Positions 24,787 through 32,270 of a DNA stretch of 64,000 nucleotides are shown here, piece by piece. Source of the DNA: an uncultured Mailhella sp. (GTDB taxonomy: Bacteria > Desulfobacterota > Desulfovibrionia > Desulfovibrionales > Desulfovibrionaceae); NCBI RefSeq assembly GCF_963931295.1, contig NZ_OZ007001.1:2745001-2809000 (forward strand). Reading direction: 5' to 3'. The position numbers and the translations under genes were made by a program. The stretch's first letter is position 1. The number at the start of each line of letters is the position of its first letter. The notes beneath the pieces are model-generated. The model was given only the letters and a program-made list of their open reading frames with translations. It was not told the DNA's origin and ran no database searches.

Positions 24787-25385
24787 GCCGTGACAGCATT
24801 ATGGAAAGAGTTCGCCAACTCATGCGTGACGGCGTAGCCCGTGCCGTGCTCAACGTCGTGGACGACGAAGGCAACATGCAGCGTGTCCAGATATCTCTGC
24901 TGGAAGATGAAGTTATCGACGACGTGGAGCGGTTCCAGGACTACGGCTTTACCTCTGTTCCGGAAGAAGGTGCTGAGGCAACTGTGGTGTTTGTGGGCGC
25001 GGATCGTTCCCATCCTATTGTGGTGGTGGCCGATGACAGGCGTGTGCGCAAGAAAGGCCTGAAGCCCGGAGAAGTGGCCGTCTATCACAAGAACGGCGAC
25101 TTCATACACCTGAAGAACGAGAATGAGATTGAAGTCAAAACAAAGACGTTCAATGTGAACTGTACTACGGCCACGATTGCAGCAGAGTTCGAAGTTATGC
25201 TGGACTCTCCGCTTGTCACATTGACGGGCCGACAGCAGACCACGGGCGAAAAATCCGGAGGCGGTGCGTCCACCTTTGTGGGCGGGCTGAAAAATACCGG
25301 TGGAGAAGTCATCAGCAACGGCATTTCCCTTGAACATCATACCCATCCCGGTGACAGCGGAGGGACGACGGGAGAGCCGGGGTGA
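24783..25385 (+). CDS. Baseplate spike protein (Mu gp45-like)
   Basis: A 200-aa protein forming the trimeric membrane-piercing spike. An OB-like N-terminus (VQISLLEDEVIDDVERFQDYG) is followed by a beta-helix-like region and the tip sequence SLEHHTHPGDSGGTTGEPG, whose HxH motif binds the iron ion at the apex in Mu gp45 and P2 gpV. Confidence 0.85.
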   Translation: MSRDSIMERVRQLMRDGVARAVLNVVDDEGNMQRVQISLLEDEVIDDVERFQDYGFTSVPEEGAEATVVFVGADRSHPIVVVADDRRVRKKGLKPGEVAVYHKNGDFIHLKNENEIEVKTKTFNVNCTTATIAAEFEVMLDSPLVTLTGRQQTTGEKSGGGASTFVGGLKNTGGEVISNGISLEHHTHPGDSGGTTGEPG

Positions 25386-25459
25386 TGGAACGTGTCATTG
25401 TCTGGTGTGTGGTGTTGGTAAGCGTTCTTCACATCATCCATTTCATGCGGGGCGGCTAG
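25385..25459 (+). CDS. 24-aa hydrophobic micro-ORF in the baseplate operon
   Basis: The ATG overlaps the spike stop codon (TGATG) and the stop directly abuts the next ATG, so it fills the entire gap. The peptide is a single potential membrane span (VIVWCVVLVSVLHIIHFM) ending RGG. Tight coupling suggests translation, but it could merely be a reinitiation bridge. No family recognised. Confidence 0.4.
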   Translation: MERVIVWCVVLVSVLHIIHFMRGG

Positions 25460-25939
25460 ATGGACATTCTCATGACTCAAGATGAGCAGGGGCTTTTTGA
25501 TCTGCCCGTAAGGAAAGGTGATCTTGTGGGGGATGACTCGCTGGGGACGGAAATTATGGTTTCGCTGTTTACCGATGTCCGGGCGGAAAAGGATGAGCTT
25601 CCGCCAGAGTACAGCGATCTTCGCGGCTGGTGGGCAGATGCGCTTCTTTCCATGCAGGGGGATGAACAGGGGACAGGTTCCAAGCTCTGGCTTCTGCGTC
25701 GGCAGAAGCAGCTGGAGGCTGTACTTGTGCAGGCGGAAGCCTATGCGCGGTCCGCGTTGCAGTGGCTGATAGATGAAGGTCTGGCCGGCGCTGTGAGTGT
25801 AACGGCGGAGAATTCTGTCCAGGGAATGCTTACCCTCACGGTCTCCATTACGAGGTCGAGCCCTTCCGTTGTCCAGCGTGTAACGGATGTCTGGCAGATC
25901 AATATTACCGAAAACAGTATCACTCTGGGGGCAGTATGA
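25460..25939 (+). CDS. Baseplate wedge protein, GP46 family
   Basis: A 159-aa protein following the Mu order spike-gp46-gp47. LGTEIMVSLFTDVRAEKDEL, LRGWWADALLS and LWLLRRQKQLEAVLVQ are characteristic of GP46. It corresponds to gpW/gp25-type inner baseplate proteins that start sheath assembly. Confidence 0.85.
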   Translation: MDILMTQDEQGLFDLPVRKGDLVGDDSLGTEIMVSLFTDVRAEKDELPPEYSDLRGWWADALLSMQGDEQGTGSKLWLLRRQKQLEAVLVQAEAYARSALQWLIDEGLAGAVSVTAENSVQGMLTLTVSITRSSPSVVQRVTDVWQINITENSITLGAV

Positions 25940-26979
25940 GCTTTTCGAGGCCTTCTCTTTCCACCCTTCGCTCCCGCATAGCGGCTGACGTGTCCGGACG
26001 TCTTCTGGATGGTGCGCCGCTTAAGTCCCGGTCGGTGCTATCCGTGCTGGTTTATGTGTGGGCCGGAGCCTGTCATCTCATGTATGGTGCCTTGCAGTGG
26101 TATTTTACTCAGTTCTGGGCCAAGACGGCGGAAAAGGAATATCTGGAACGCAAGGCATCTACTTGGGGCATTACTAGGAAGGCAGGAGCCTATGCCGTGG
26201 GGCAGATAACTTTCTCCGGTTCCGGCCTTGTGCCTGCCGGCTCCGTGCTCAGGAGCGACTCCGGCCTGCTTTTTACTGTGGACGCTGATGTTTCCGTGCC
26301 TGGCATAGGGAATGTTACCGCATCGGCAATAGGCAGTTCTGGAAATCTGGAAGCCGGAGAGACGCTCACTCTGGTGCAGGCTGTGGCCGGCGTTTCCGGT
26401 TCGGCTGTGGTGAACTCTCTCTCCGGAGGCGTGGACGCAGAAACGGATGAAGAGCTCCGTGCCCGGCTTCTGACAGCGTTGCAGGCTCCTCCTATGGGGG
26501 GATCGGCCGCAGATTATGTGACCTGGGCTCTGGAAGTGCCCGGCGTTACCCGTGCCTGGTGTTATCCGCTTTATCTCGGCATCGGCACCGTGGGGCTGTC
26601 CTTCGTTTGTGACGGCCAGGAAGAATCTCCGCTTCCGGATGAGGAAATGGTGCAGCGCGTCCAGGACTATATCGACGCACGCAGACCCGTGACAGCTGAT
26701 TTTCTGGCCTTTGCACCGCAGGCCCTGAAAGTGGACATCTCCCTGAAGATATCTCCCAACACGGAAGCCGTGCGCAACGCGGTGAAGCAGGAGCTTGCGG
26801 ACCTGTTTGTCCGTGAAGGCACTCCCGGTGTGACTATCCCTCTGTCTCATATCAATGAGGCTGTGAGTATCTCCGCTGGTGAAGAGGATCATGTGCTGGT
26901 TTCCCCCACGGAAAACATCGTTCCTGAAAACAATGTCATGCCCATGCTCGGAAACGTGACCTTTGCGGGGGTGGACTGA
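25936..26979 (+). CDS. Baseplate J/gp47 family protein
   Basis: A 347-aa baseplate wedge protein. YLERKASTWGITRKAGAYAV, GTSG-like QITFSGSGLVPAGSVLRSD and DAETDEELRARLLTALQAPP are standard BaseplateJ elements; SAADYVTWALEVPGVTRAWC follows. It overlaps its neighbours by 1-4 bp. Confidence 0.9.
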   Translation: MSFSRPSLSTLRSRIAADVSGRLLDGAPLKSRSVLSVLVYVWAGACHLMYGALQWYFTQFWAKTAEKEYLERKASTWGITRKAGAYAVGQITFSGSGLVPAGSVLRSDSGLLFTVDADVSVPGIGNVTASAIGSSGNLEAGETLTLVQAVAGVSGSAVVNSLSGGVDAETDEELRARLLTALQAPPMGGSAADYVTWALEVPGVTRAWCYPLYLGIGTVGLSFVCDGQEESPLPDEEMVQRVQDYIDARRPVTADFLAFAPQALKVDISLKISPNTEAVRNAVKQELADLFVREGTPGVTIPLSHINEAVSISAGEEDHVLVSPTENIVPENNVMPMLGNVTFAGVD

Positions 26980-27596
26980 TGGCCGCCCATACCGCAACCG
27001 AGTACGCCGCCATGCTGAGAAAGCTGCTGCCGCGCGGCGTTATCTGGGCCGCGTCTCCGGAATCCAACCTTGCCCGTCTGCTTACGGCGTTCGGTGCTGA
27101 ACTGGCCAGACTGGAAGGCGATGCGGAACGACTACTCCGGGAGCTCGATCCGCAGCAGTCGCTGGAAGCTCTGGAAGACTGGGAAGAGGAACTCGGCCTG
27201 CCGGATGAATGTTCTCAGAATGGCGCCGGCGTAGCCGCCAGGCGTGACGCCATAGTCAAAAAGCTTCAGCGCGGCGGCTTCATGAATGAAGCCTATTATG
27301 TCGAGCTGGCCGGCTCTCTGGGGTATGAGGACGCCGTTGTATCCCGCGTGCGTGAGTTTCGCGCGGGCGTGTCGCGTATGGGGGACAGGCTGAACGATAT
27401 CCTTTTTCATCATGTGTTTTTCGTCTCCGTACCTTCAGGCGGACAGATACGGGCGTTTCGCACGGGAGAGTCCGGTATGGGCGAACGTCTGCGTACGTGG
27501 GGCGATGATTCCCTGGAATGTATTTTGAACCGGCAGAAGCCTGCGCACAGCATGGTTTTTGTCACCTATCAAGGAGTTGAAGATGCAAAGAATTAA
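26979..27596 (+). CDS. DUF2313/YmfQ-like baseplate protein (Mu gp48-like)
   Basis: A 205-aa protein linking the baseplate to the fibre. YAAMLRKLLPRGVIWAASPE, LLRELDPQQSLEALEDWEEE and GLPDECSQNGAGVAARRDAI match the family well. Its last 14 bases overlap the fibre gene. Confidence 0.85.
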   Translation: MAAHTATEYAAMLRKLLPRGVIWAASPESNLARLLTAFGAELARLEGDAERLLRELDPQQSLEALEDWEEELGLPDECSQNGAGVAARRDAIVKKLQRGGFMNEAYYVELAGSLGYEDAVVSRVREFRAGVSRMGDRLNDILFHHVFFVSVPSGGQIRAFRTGESGMGERLRTWGDDSLECILNRQKPAHSMVFVTYQGVEDAKN

Positions 27597-28391
27597 AGCG
27601 TCCGGCGTCGTGTCGGTCATGCCTCAGGCTCAGGAAAATTCGTATGACCCCGGCTACTTCTCCAACGGCAACCCTGCAACCGGTGAACTCGCTACCATGA
27701 TGACCGCAGAATGGTGCAACGGCGTACAGGAAGAACTGCTTGCGGTGATTCAAGATGCTCAACTTACCCCTTCCGATTCGGATCTTTCGCAGCTTCTGCA
27801 AGCCTTGAAGCATCTTTTTTCCACTTCGGACGCAGAAGTGTTTCGCAAGTCCATGATCGGCTGCCTTGTGCCCATGGCTGTGTCCACGCTGCCCGCAGGA
27901 TTTGGAAATCCTGACGGCTCCCTGTTCCTGTTTGAGGACTATCCCGAGCTTGAAGAGAAGTACAACGCCGGCGGCTTCAACGCATGCTGCTGGAAGCGAA
28001 CGCTTCCGCAGAGGATAAAGCTGCCTGGGTCGGCAAATGGGTAAAGCACTCGGAAGGTATTGGATTATATGCACCTCGTTTGCAAGGACTGTTCTTGCGG
28101 AACGCGGGGACTCAGGGACAATTCAACGCGCCGGGATTACCTCAGATGAGCGGAGAACTTTTTGATGTGTACGGCGGCGAGCAAATGAGTATAAAGACTC
28201 CGACAGGTGTTTTTGAAAACAGTAATGCATACACAGTTGGCTCTAAAGGGGCATCGTCTGGAACAACTCTATCAGGCATGAATGTTAGACTTTATGCATC
28301 GTTGGCTTCTCCGTGTTACGGGGCTTCCGACACGGTTATGCCCGAGAGCGCAGACATGACCGTGGGGCTATATCTAGGCCGTACGGCCTAG
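27583..28391 (+). CDS. Tail fibre, expressed configuration, with apparent frameshift
   Basis: AAGGAG precedes ATG 27583. The constant N-terminal part (MTAEWCNGVQEELLAVIQDA, FLFEDYPELEEKYNAGGFN) is typical of Mu-like host-recognition fibres. In the sequence as given, the frame then runs to a stop at 28042-28044, while the matching continuation (LLEANASAEDKAAWVGKWVK, LQGLFLRNAGTQGQFNAPG) is in another frame beginning near ATG 27984; loss of one base around 27981-27985 explains it. The variable tip starts at shufflon site R1 (28094-28109) and ends YLGRTA at 28391. Either the gene is off, an error is present, or the two parts are made separately. Confidence 0.7.
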
Positions 28392-28674
28392 ATATACACC
28401 ACAAACGAGGCTCACGTTACACGGTCTTGTTTCCTCTGCGTTGCGCTGATGTACGGTCCACACATGTACTCCGGTTCGAATATTACCGGATGCTACATTA
28501 TATGATGTAGCCTCTGTAGACGTCACTCTTGTTGCATTACCGACAACGGCGGCTGGTCCAGCACTGTTTTCGGTGACGGTGCCAAAAATACGAGATGTTA
28601 TTTGCTGGATGCCGTTTTGCACGGCGTCCTGTTGGTATGCACCCGCATCAGAGGCATCCCCGTTCCGCAAGGGC
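28374..28674 (-). CDS. Silent fibre-tip segment B
   Basis: A minus-strand segment without its own start: from site R2 it reads LRNGDASDAGAYQQDAVQNG and ends CGVYLGRTA with the stop at 28374. The amino acids between site and end differ strongly from segment A. Its stop overlaps that of A inside an 18-bp palindrome. An upstream in-frame ATG at 28700 exists but has no ribosome site, so expression should need inversion of the A/B cassette. Confidence 0.75.
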
Positions 28675-28709
28675 GTAAGGTGACAAGATTTTTTCTGCAT
28701 CCATAGGCC

Positions 28710-28989
28710 CTTGCGGAACGGGGGTACGATAGGTCGGTATAATGCTCCAGGTATGCCTGATATTTATGGTAGCCTGATTGCCTGCTATGAGCAGGAGCAT
28801 AGTGGATTCTCAGGGGCGTTCTGGTCTGATGACGAGCATATAGCCGGATCAACTGGCGGAGCGGATGACCGTATTGTGTATTTTAACGCATCTAAATGTA
28901 ACGGTGAGTATGGAGCCCAAGCAACGGTCATGCCCGCGTCCGTCGATATGGCCGTTGGTATCTATCTAGGCTGCTCTGCCGAGGTATAG
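28710..28989 (+). CDS. Silent fibre-tip segment C
   Basis: A plus-strand segment from site R3: LRNGGTIGRYNAPGMPDIYG, a variable body with acidic loops, then ATVMPASVDMAVGIYLGC and SAEV. It has no promoter or ribosome site of its own. Its end overlaps segment D by 24 bp. Confidence 0.75.
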
Positions 28990-29257
28990 ACCCGCTACAA
29001 AGTCGATACTGGCGGGCATAACGGTAGATTGAGCTCCATACTGACTGTTTGCTTTAGATGCATTAATATTGATGGTTCTTATTTTTAGATTACCTGCCGA
29101 GGTATTATTTATACCCGTATTTTCTCCTGTAGCTGGATTGAATAGGACTCCGTTAGATGGAGAATCCGTAGCTGCAAAAATATTGTAAGTCGAGCCTATG
29201 ATATTTGGTATTCCTGGTATATTGTATTGTCCAGTAATCCCCGCGTTCCGCAAGGGC
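28966..29257 (-). CDS. Silent fibre-tip segment D
   Basis: A minus-strand segment from site R4: PLRNAGITGQYNIPGIPNII, a Thr/Asn-rich variable body, then STVMPASIDFVAGLYLGRAA. The apparent ORF upstream of R4 is only read-through of the reverse of segment E. Silent in this orientation. Confidence 0.75.
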
Positions 29258-29288
29258 GCACGATAACAGAAAAATCTTGTCGCCTTAC

Positions 29289-29589
29289 GCCCTTGCGGAA
29301 CGCGGGGACCATGGGAGCTTACAATACCGCGGGATTGCCAAATGTCACGGGCAAGATTCAAGGCGGAGATTCTGCTGGCGTTACTATCTGGGCTCATCAC
29401 TTGGATAAGGGTGCGCTATCGAGCATTATGAATACTAAATCGTATGCTTCTCCAGCAGAAGCCGTATCAGAGTATTATGATGTAGAAATAGATGCTTCTC
29501 GTTCAAATTCTATCTATGCTGCATCAGATACGGTAATGCCTGCCAGTGCCGATATGACAATGGCCTTATACCTCGGCAGAACGGCCTAA
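29289..29589 (+). CDS. Silent fibre-tip segment E
   Basis: A plus-strand segment from site R5: LRNAGTMGAYNTAGLPNVTG, variable body, then SDTVMPASADMTMALYLGRT with final Ala. The spacer just before R5 encodes KSCRLTP in frame, as does the spacer before segment B, showing that part of the spacer belongs to the ancestral fibre coding sequence. Confidence 0.75.
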
Positions 29590-29866
29590 ATAGATACCGA
29601 CAGCCATATCAGCGCTTGCGGGCGTAACTGTGGCCTGTGCCCCGTACTCTGAGTTTGAGCGCGACGCGGAAAAATCGATACCATCCCAGCCATAATGCCC
29701 GACTCCTAAAACCAAGGCTTCTGGCACTGGATGTCCGTCCAGCGCGCCGGAAAAACCAATGGCTGTTTCCTGGTCACGGTATACCTGCATATTGCTCCAG
29801 CCTGCGACTACGTCAGGTAGTCCGGGAACATTGTAGCGACCAACACTTTCCCCGCCCCGCAAGGGC
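29566..29866 (-). CDS. Silent fibre-tip segment F
   Basis: A minus-strand segment from site R6: MRGGESVGRYNVPGLPDVVA, variable body, then PASADMAVGIYLGRSAEV. Site R6 carries GGGCG in place of GAACG, changing LRN to MRG/LRG at the junction. Silent in this orientation; its start-like ATG lacks a ribosome site. Confidence 0.75.
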
Positions 29867-29896
29867 AGGATAGACTATAAATTTATATATATTCCT

Positions 29897-29926
29897 GATA
29901 GTTAACAAGAAAGTAACTATCTGGAG
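29897..29926 (+). promoter_or_regulatory. Dyad in the recombinase leader
   Basis: GATAGTTA (29897-29904) and TAACTATC (29914-29921) form an inverted repeat directly before the CTGGAG ribosome site of the shufflon recombinase, downstream of an AT-rich block (TATAAATTTATATATATT) that could hold the promoter. It may be an operator or an RNA hairpin limiting recombinase translation. Confidence 0.4.
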
Positions 29927-29933
29927 TATTACT

Positions 29934-30992
29934 ATGATTAAAAATTTTCCCTGGAGGCGTAAACCGTGGAAGGTTGAATGGAAGAATCCGTGGACAAAGG
30001 CCCCGCGTGTCCGCTGGTTTGAATCGGAATCGCAGGCGGTCGCGTTTGAGGAGGCTCAGCGGGCGATTTATGAAAGGGAAAAGGTGCTCATGACACGGGC
30101 GAGAAAACGCAGCAGGGCGAATGCGCCGGCAATCACCATAGCTGAGCTTTTCCGGGAGTTTCTGGCGCGTCCTGATATCAGGGAGTCCACAAGATCATCG
30201 AGCGGCTATCATATCAAGCCCATCTTGGAGCTTTTCAGCGCCCGAAGGGCGGCCAGCCTTACGCTCGATGACGTGCGCGTATTTTCGGAAATTCAGCGGG
30301 GGCGGAATGTTGGCCAGAGTACCATAAATCGCCGTCTGTCCGTCCTTCGGGCTGCCTGCAACTGGGCAGTGGCCAAAGGTTTTCTGAAGGAGTCGCCCAT
30401 ACGGAACATGAAGCTGCCGCACGCGCCTTCCCGGCGCATCGAGCCGCCCACTATACCGGAGATTGATCGTCTCCTGAAGCATGCCCCTGAGCATATCCAG
30501 AGAATCATTCTTCTTGGGCTTTACACCGGGGCGCGTCCCGGCCCCTGTGAGCTTTTCCGGCTACGGTGGGACGACATTCTGCTCGATGAGGGAGTCATCT
30601 ATATGCCCTGTGCCTATAAATCAAAAACGATTTCCGCGCGCTATGTCCCCATTCATGAAGCCCTGCTTCCCAAGGTCAGGGAATGGAGGAAGCAAGACGG
30701 GAATACTTGTTCAAGCGTCATTCATTACCGGGGCAAGCCGGTAAAGCGTATCAGCGAAACATGGCGCAAACTGAGGGAGAAGGCCGGCATTGCCCGAAAA
30801 ATACGGCCGTATGACCTGCGCCACGCCTTCGCCACTCTGAGCATGGCGGAAAGCGGCGATATAAAAAGCATTGCCGAACTGATGGGGCACAGTACCTACA
30901 CTATGCTGCTATCCGTCTATCAGCATGTGAGCAACGCTTTGAAAATTAAGGCGGTCAACGCCATACCGGTAGTGGCCAGCCTGAAAATCTGA
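29934..30992 (+). CDS. Shufflon-type tyrosine recombinase (Rci-like role)
   Basis: A 352-aa tyrosine recombinase. N-terminal SAM-like/core-binding domain about residues 60-150 (TIAELFREFLARPDIREST), catalytic domain after it: Arg in YTGARPGPCELFRLRW near residue 200, Lys in AYKSKTISARYVPIHE, DLRHAF near residue 295, GHSTYTM and the nucleophile Tyr in LSVYQHV near residue 327. It lies immediately next to the six inverted fibre sites and away from both attachment sites, and a second, normal integrase sits beside attR. I therefore infer that it inverts the fibre cassettes. Sequence alone cannot exclude another role. Confidence 0.8.
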   Translation: MIKNFPWRRKPWKVEWKNPWTKAPRVRWFESESQAVAFEEAQRAIYEREKVLMTRARKRSRANAPAITIAELFREFLARPDIRESTRSSSGYHIKPILELFSARRAASLTLDDVRVFSEIQRGRNVGQSTINRRLSVLRAACNWAVAKGFLKESPIRNMKLPHAPSRRIEPPTIPEIDRLLKHAPEHIQRIILLGLYTGARPGPCELFRLRWDDILLDEGVIYMPCAYKSKTISARYVPIHEALLPKVREWRKQDGNTCSSVIHYRGKPVKRISETWRKLREKAGIARKIRPYDLRHAFATLSMAESGDIKSIAELMGHSTYTMLLSVYQHVSNALKIKAVNAIPVVASLKI

Positions 30993-31142
30993 CCTTCCGG
31001 AAAAAGAGCCTGTTGGCACCACGGCATCCGCCGGAGGTGGTCTTGCAGTGCGCCTGAAATCGTTTGCTCAGGAGTGCCCTAGGCTTTACGCTTGCGGTTT
31101 AGAGGGGAATACAGCCGAAACGTAGAAAAAAGGAGAAGTGTC

Positions 31143-31961
31143 ATGAAGCTGTATAGGTATGACCTGAAAACAGGCGAGCTCACCGGGGAAATGGAAGCCC
31201 AGAAACGGCCTAACGGGCAGGACATTGTTGACGTGATAGGGGCGACGGTTCAGCAGCCGCCGCAGACCGGAGAAAAGCAGGCCGCACGTTGGACGGGCGA
31301 CGCCTGGGAACTGGTGGAGGATCACCGCCAGACCAGGGACAAGGGCGGCGTTATCGTGGAAGGCTCCGGAACGGCTTACTGGCTGCCCGGCGATACTTGG
31401 CAGACTCCGGCACGGTATCTCACCGAACTGGGGCCGCTGCCTGAAGGTGCGTTGCTGGAACGGCCGGCTAAGACGCCAGAGGATATTGAAAAGGAAGAGC
31501 TTGCCGCGGCACAGATGCAGGCAAACAGCATCATCAATGCTCGTATGCGCACGGCTACGCTCCAAACGTCTGCGTTTTCTGCGTCTGAGTTCGCAGTCAT
31601 GGCTAAGGCTCATGTATTCGAGTCCTGGCAGGCCGGGCAGACCTATAACGCGGGATACCGCCTGGAATATGAAGGCGTGGTCTATGAAGTTGTGCAGGAG
31701 GTCACTGCCCAGGAACACCAGCCGCCGAACGCCGAGGGGAGGCTTGCCGTGTACAGGCCTCTTTCTGTGGACGCGGGTACCGGCGACGAACCGGACGGTA
31801 CGAAGGAGAGCCCCTATACATATCTGCATGGCATGGACGTGAAGAATGGAAGCTACTACACCTTTGACGGCAAGCTCTGGCTGGCCAAGGCTGATATGCC
31901 CGCATGTGTATGGGATCCTGGTACCGAAGGCCTCTGGCAGTGGGAGGAGGTGACAGAGTAA
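31143..31961 (+). CDS. Fibre-associated protein with carbohydrate-binding-like module
   Basis: A 272-aa protein starting at 31143 (AAAGGAG upstream). The N-terminus MKLYRYDLKTGELTGEMEAQ resembles tail fibre assembly/accessory proteins of Mu-like phages. Residues 175-215 (HVFESWQAGQTYNAGYRLEY, then EGVVYEVVQEVTA) look like a ChtBD3/CBM5_12-type sugar-binding fold, and the last part has similar Trp spacing. It may be a chaperone for, or co-component with, the switching fibre. Confidence 0.6.
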   Translation: MKLYRYDLKTGELTGEMEAQKRPNGQDIVDVIGATVQQPPQTGEKQAARWTGDAWELVEDHRQTRDKGGVIVEGSGTAYWLPGDTWQTPARYLTELGPLPEGALLERPAKTPEDIEKEELAAAQMQANSIINARMRTATLQTSAFSASEFAVMAKAHVFESWQAGQTYNAGYRLEYEGVVYEVVQEVTAQEHQPPNAEGRLAVYRPLSVDAGTGDEPDGTKESPYTYLHGMDVKNGSYYTFDGKLWLAKADMPACVWDPGTEGLWQWEEVTE

Positions 31962-32122
31962 TGGAAAAGCTTATAGGGCAGGGCGTCCACTTCGAGCGTA
32001 TCCGCCGAATCACCGGCTACCTGGTGGGCGGACTGGACCGCTTCAACGATGGTAAGCGGGCCGAAGAACGCGACCGCGTGAAGCACATGAGCATGGAGCC
32101 CTGGAAACGAGCAGCGGCTTGA
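31961..32122 (+). CDS. 53-aa NrdD C-terminus-like (glycyl-radical type) peptide
   Basis: A 53-aa product whose ATG overlaps the preceding stop (TAATG). Residues 14-42 read RIRRITGYLVGGLDRFNDGK followed by RAEERDRVKH. This lines up with the extreme C-terminus of anaerobic ribonucleotide reductase NrdD, including the GYL glycine that carries the radical. The catalytic barrel and the zinc Cys residues that precede this segment in NrdD are absent. It could act as a spare part, as YfiD does for pyruvate formate-lyase, or be a relic. Function is inference. Confidence 0.65.
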   Translation: MEKLIGQGVHFERIRRITGYLVGGLDRFNDGKRAEERDRVKHMSMEPWKRAAA

Positions 32123-32150
32123 CGTAGCGGGTAAAAGGATTCATTAAGAA

Positions 32151-32182
32151 GGGGCAGGGAGTGCGCTAACACCCTCTGCCCC
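32151..32182. terminator. Hairpin after the tail operon
   Basis: GGGGCAGGGAGTG (32151-32163) pairs with the segment 32170-32182 at 11 of 13 positions. There is no T tract after it, so it may be an RNA-stabilising end or a weak terminator of the late operon. Confidence 0.4.
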
Positions 32183-32227
32183 AGAGATGGGCACATCCTC
32201 CGCGATTTGTGGATCGCAAGTTTCAAT

Positions 32228-32270
32228 GCCCGGTAGAAGTTGCACCTTCTACCGGGCGACTTGCTTTTTT
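32228..32270 (+). terminator. Strong hairpin with trailing T tract
   Basis: A perfect 12-bp stem (32228-32239 with 32246-32257) and a 6-nt loop, followed 9 bases later by six Ts. It ends rightward transcription from the tail region and also lies just beyond the stop codon of the minus-strand micro-ORF at 32269. Confidence 0.6.

Larger units (their letters stand above)
28094..29866. repeat. Tail-fibre shufflon: six inversion sites, three two-headed cassettes
   Basis: Sites share CTTGCGGAACGCGGGG with small changes: R1 28094-28109 (+), R2 28658-28674 (-), R3 28707-28724 (+), R4 29239-29257 (-), R5 29289-29307 (+), R6 29850-29866 (-). Orientation alternates strictly. Each +/- pair encloses two fibre-tip coding segments read towards each other (A/B, C/D, E/F). 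In every segment the site encodes LRN(A/G) followed by a G-x-YN-x-PG-x-P motif and the segment ends YLG. Inversion between any + and - site would put another tip behind the constant fibre. The recombinase gene at 29934 lies 68 bp beyond R6. The layout equals that of plasmid R64 pilV, applied to a phage fibre. Confidence 0.9.

Noticed and set aside
28374..28700. Segment B as an independent gene from ATG 28700
   Set aside because: No ribosome site or promoter; the ATG lies in the spacer between shufflon sites, so it is a silent cassette part.
29934..30992. Recombinase considered as the prophage integrase
   Set aside because: It is far from both attachment sites and beside the inverted fibre sites, while another integrase lies at attR.
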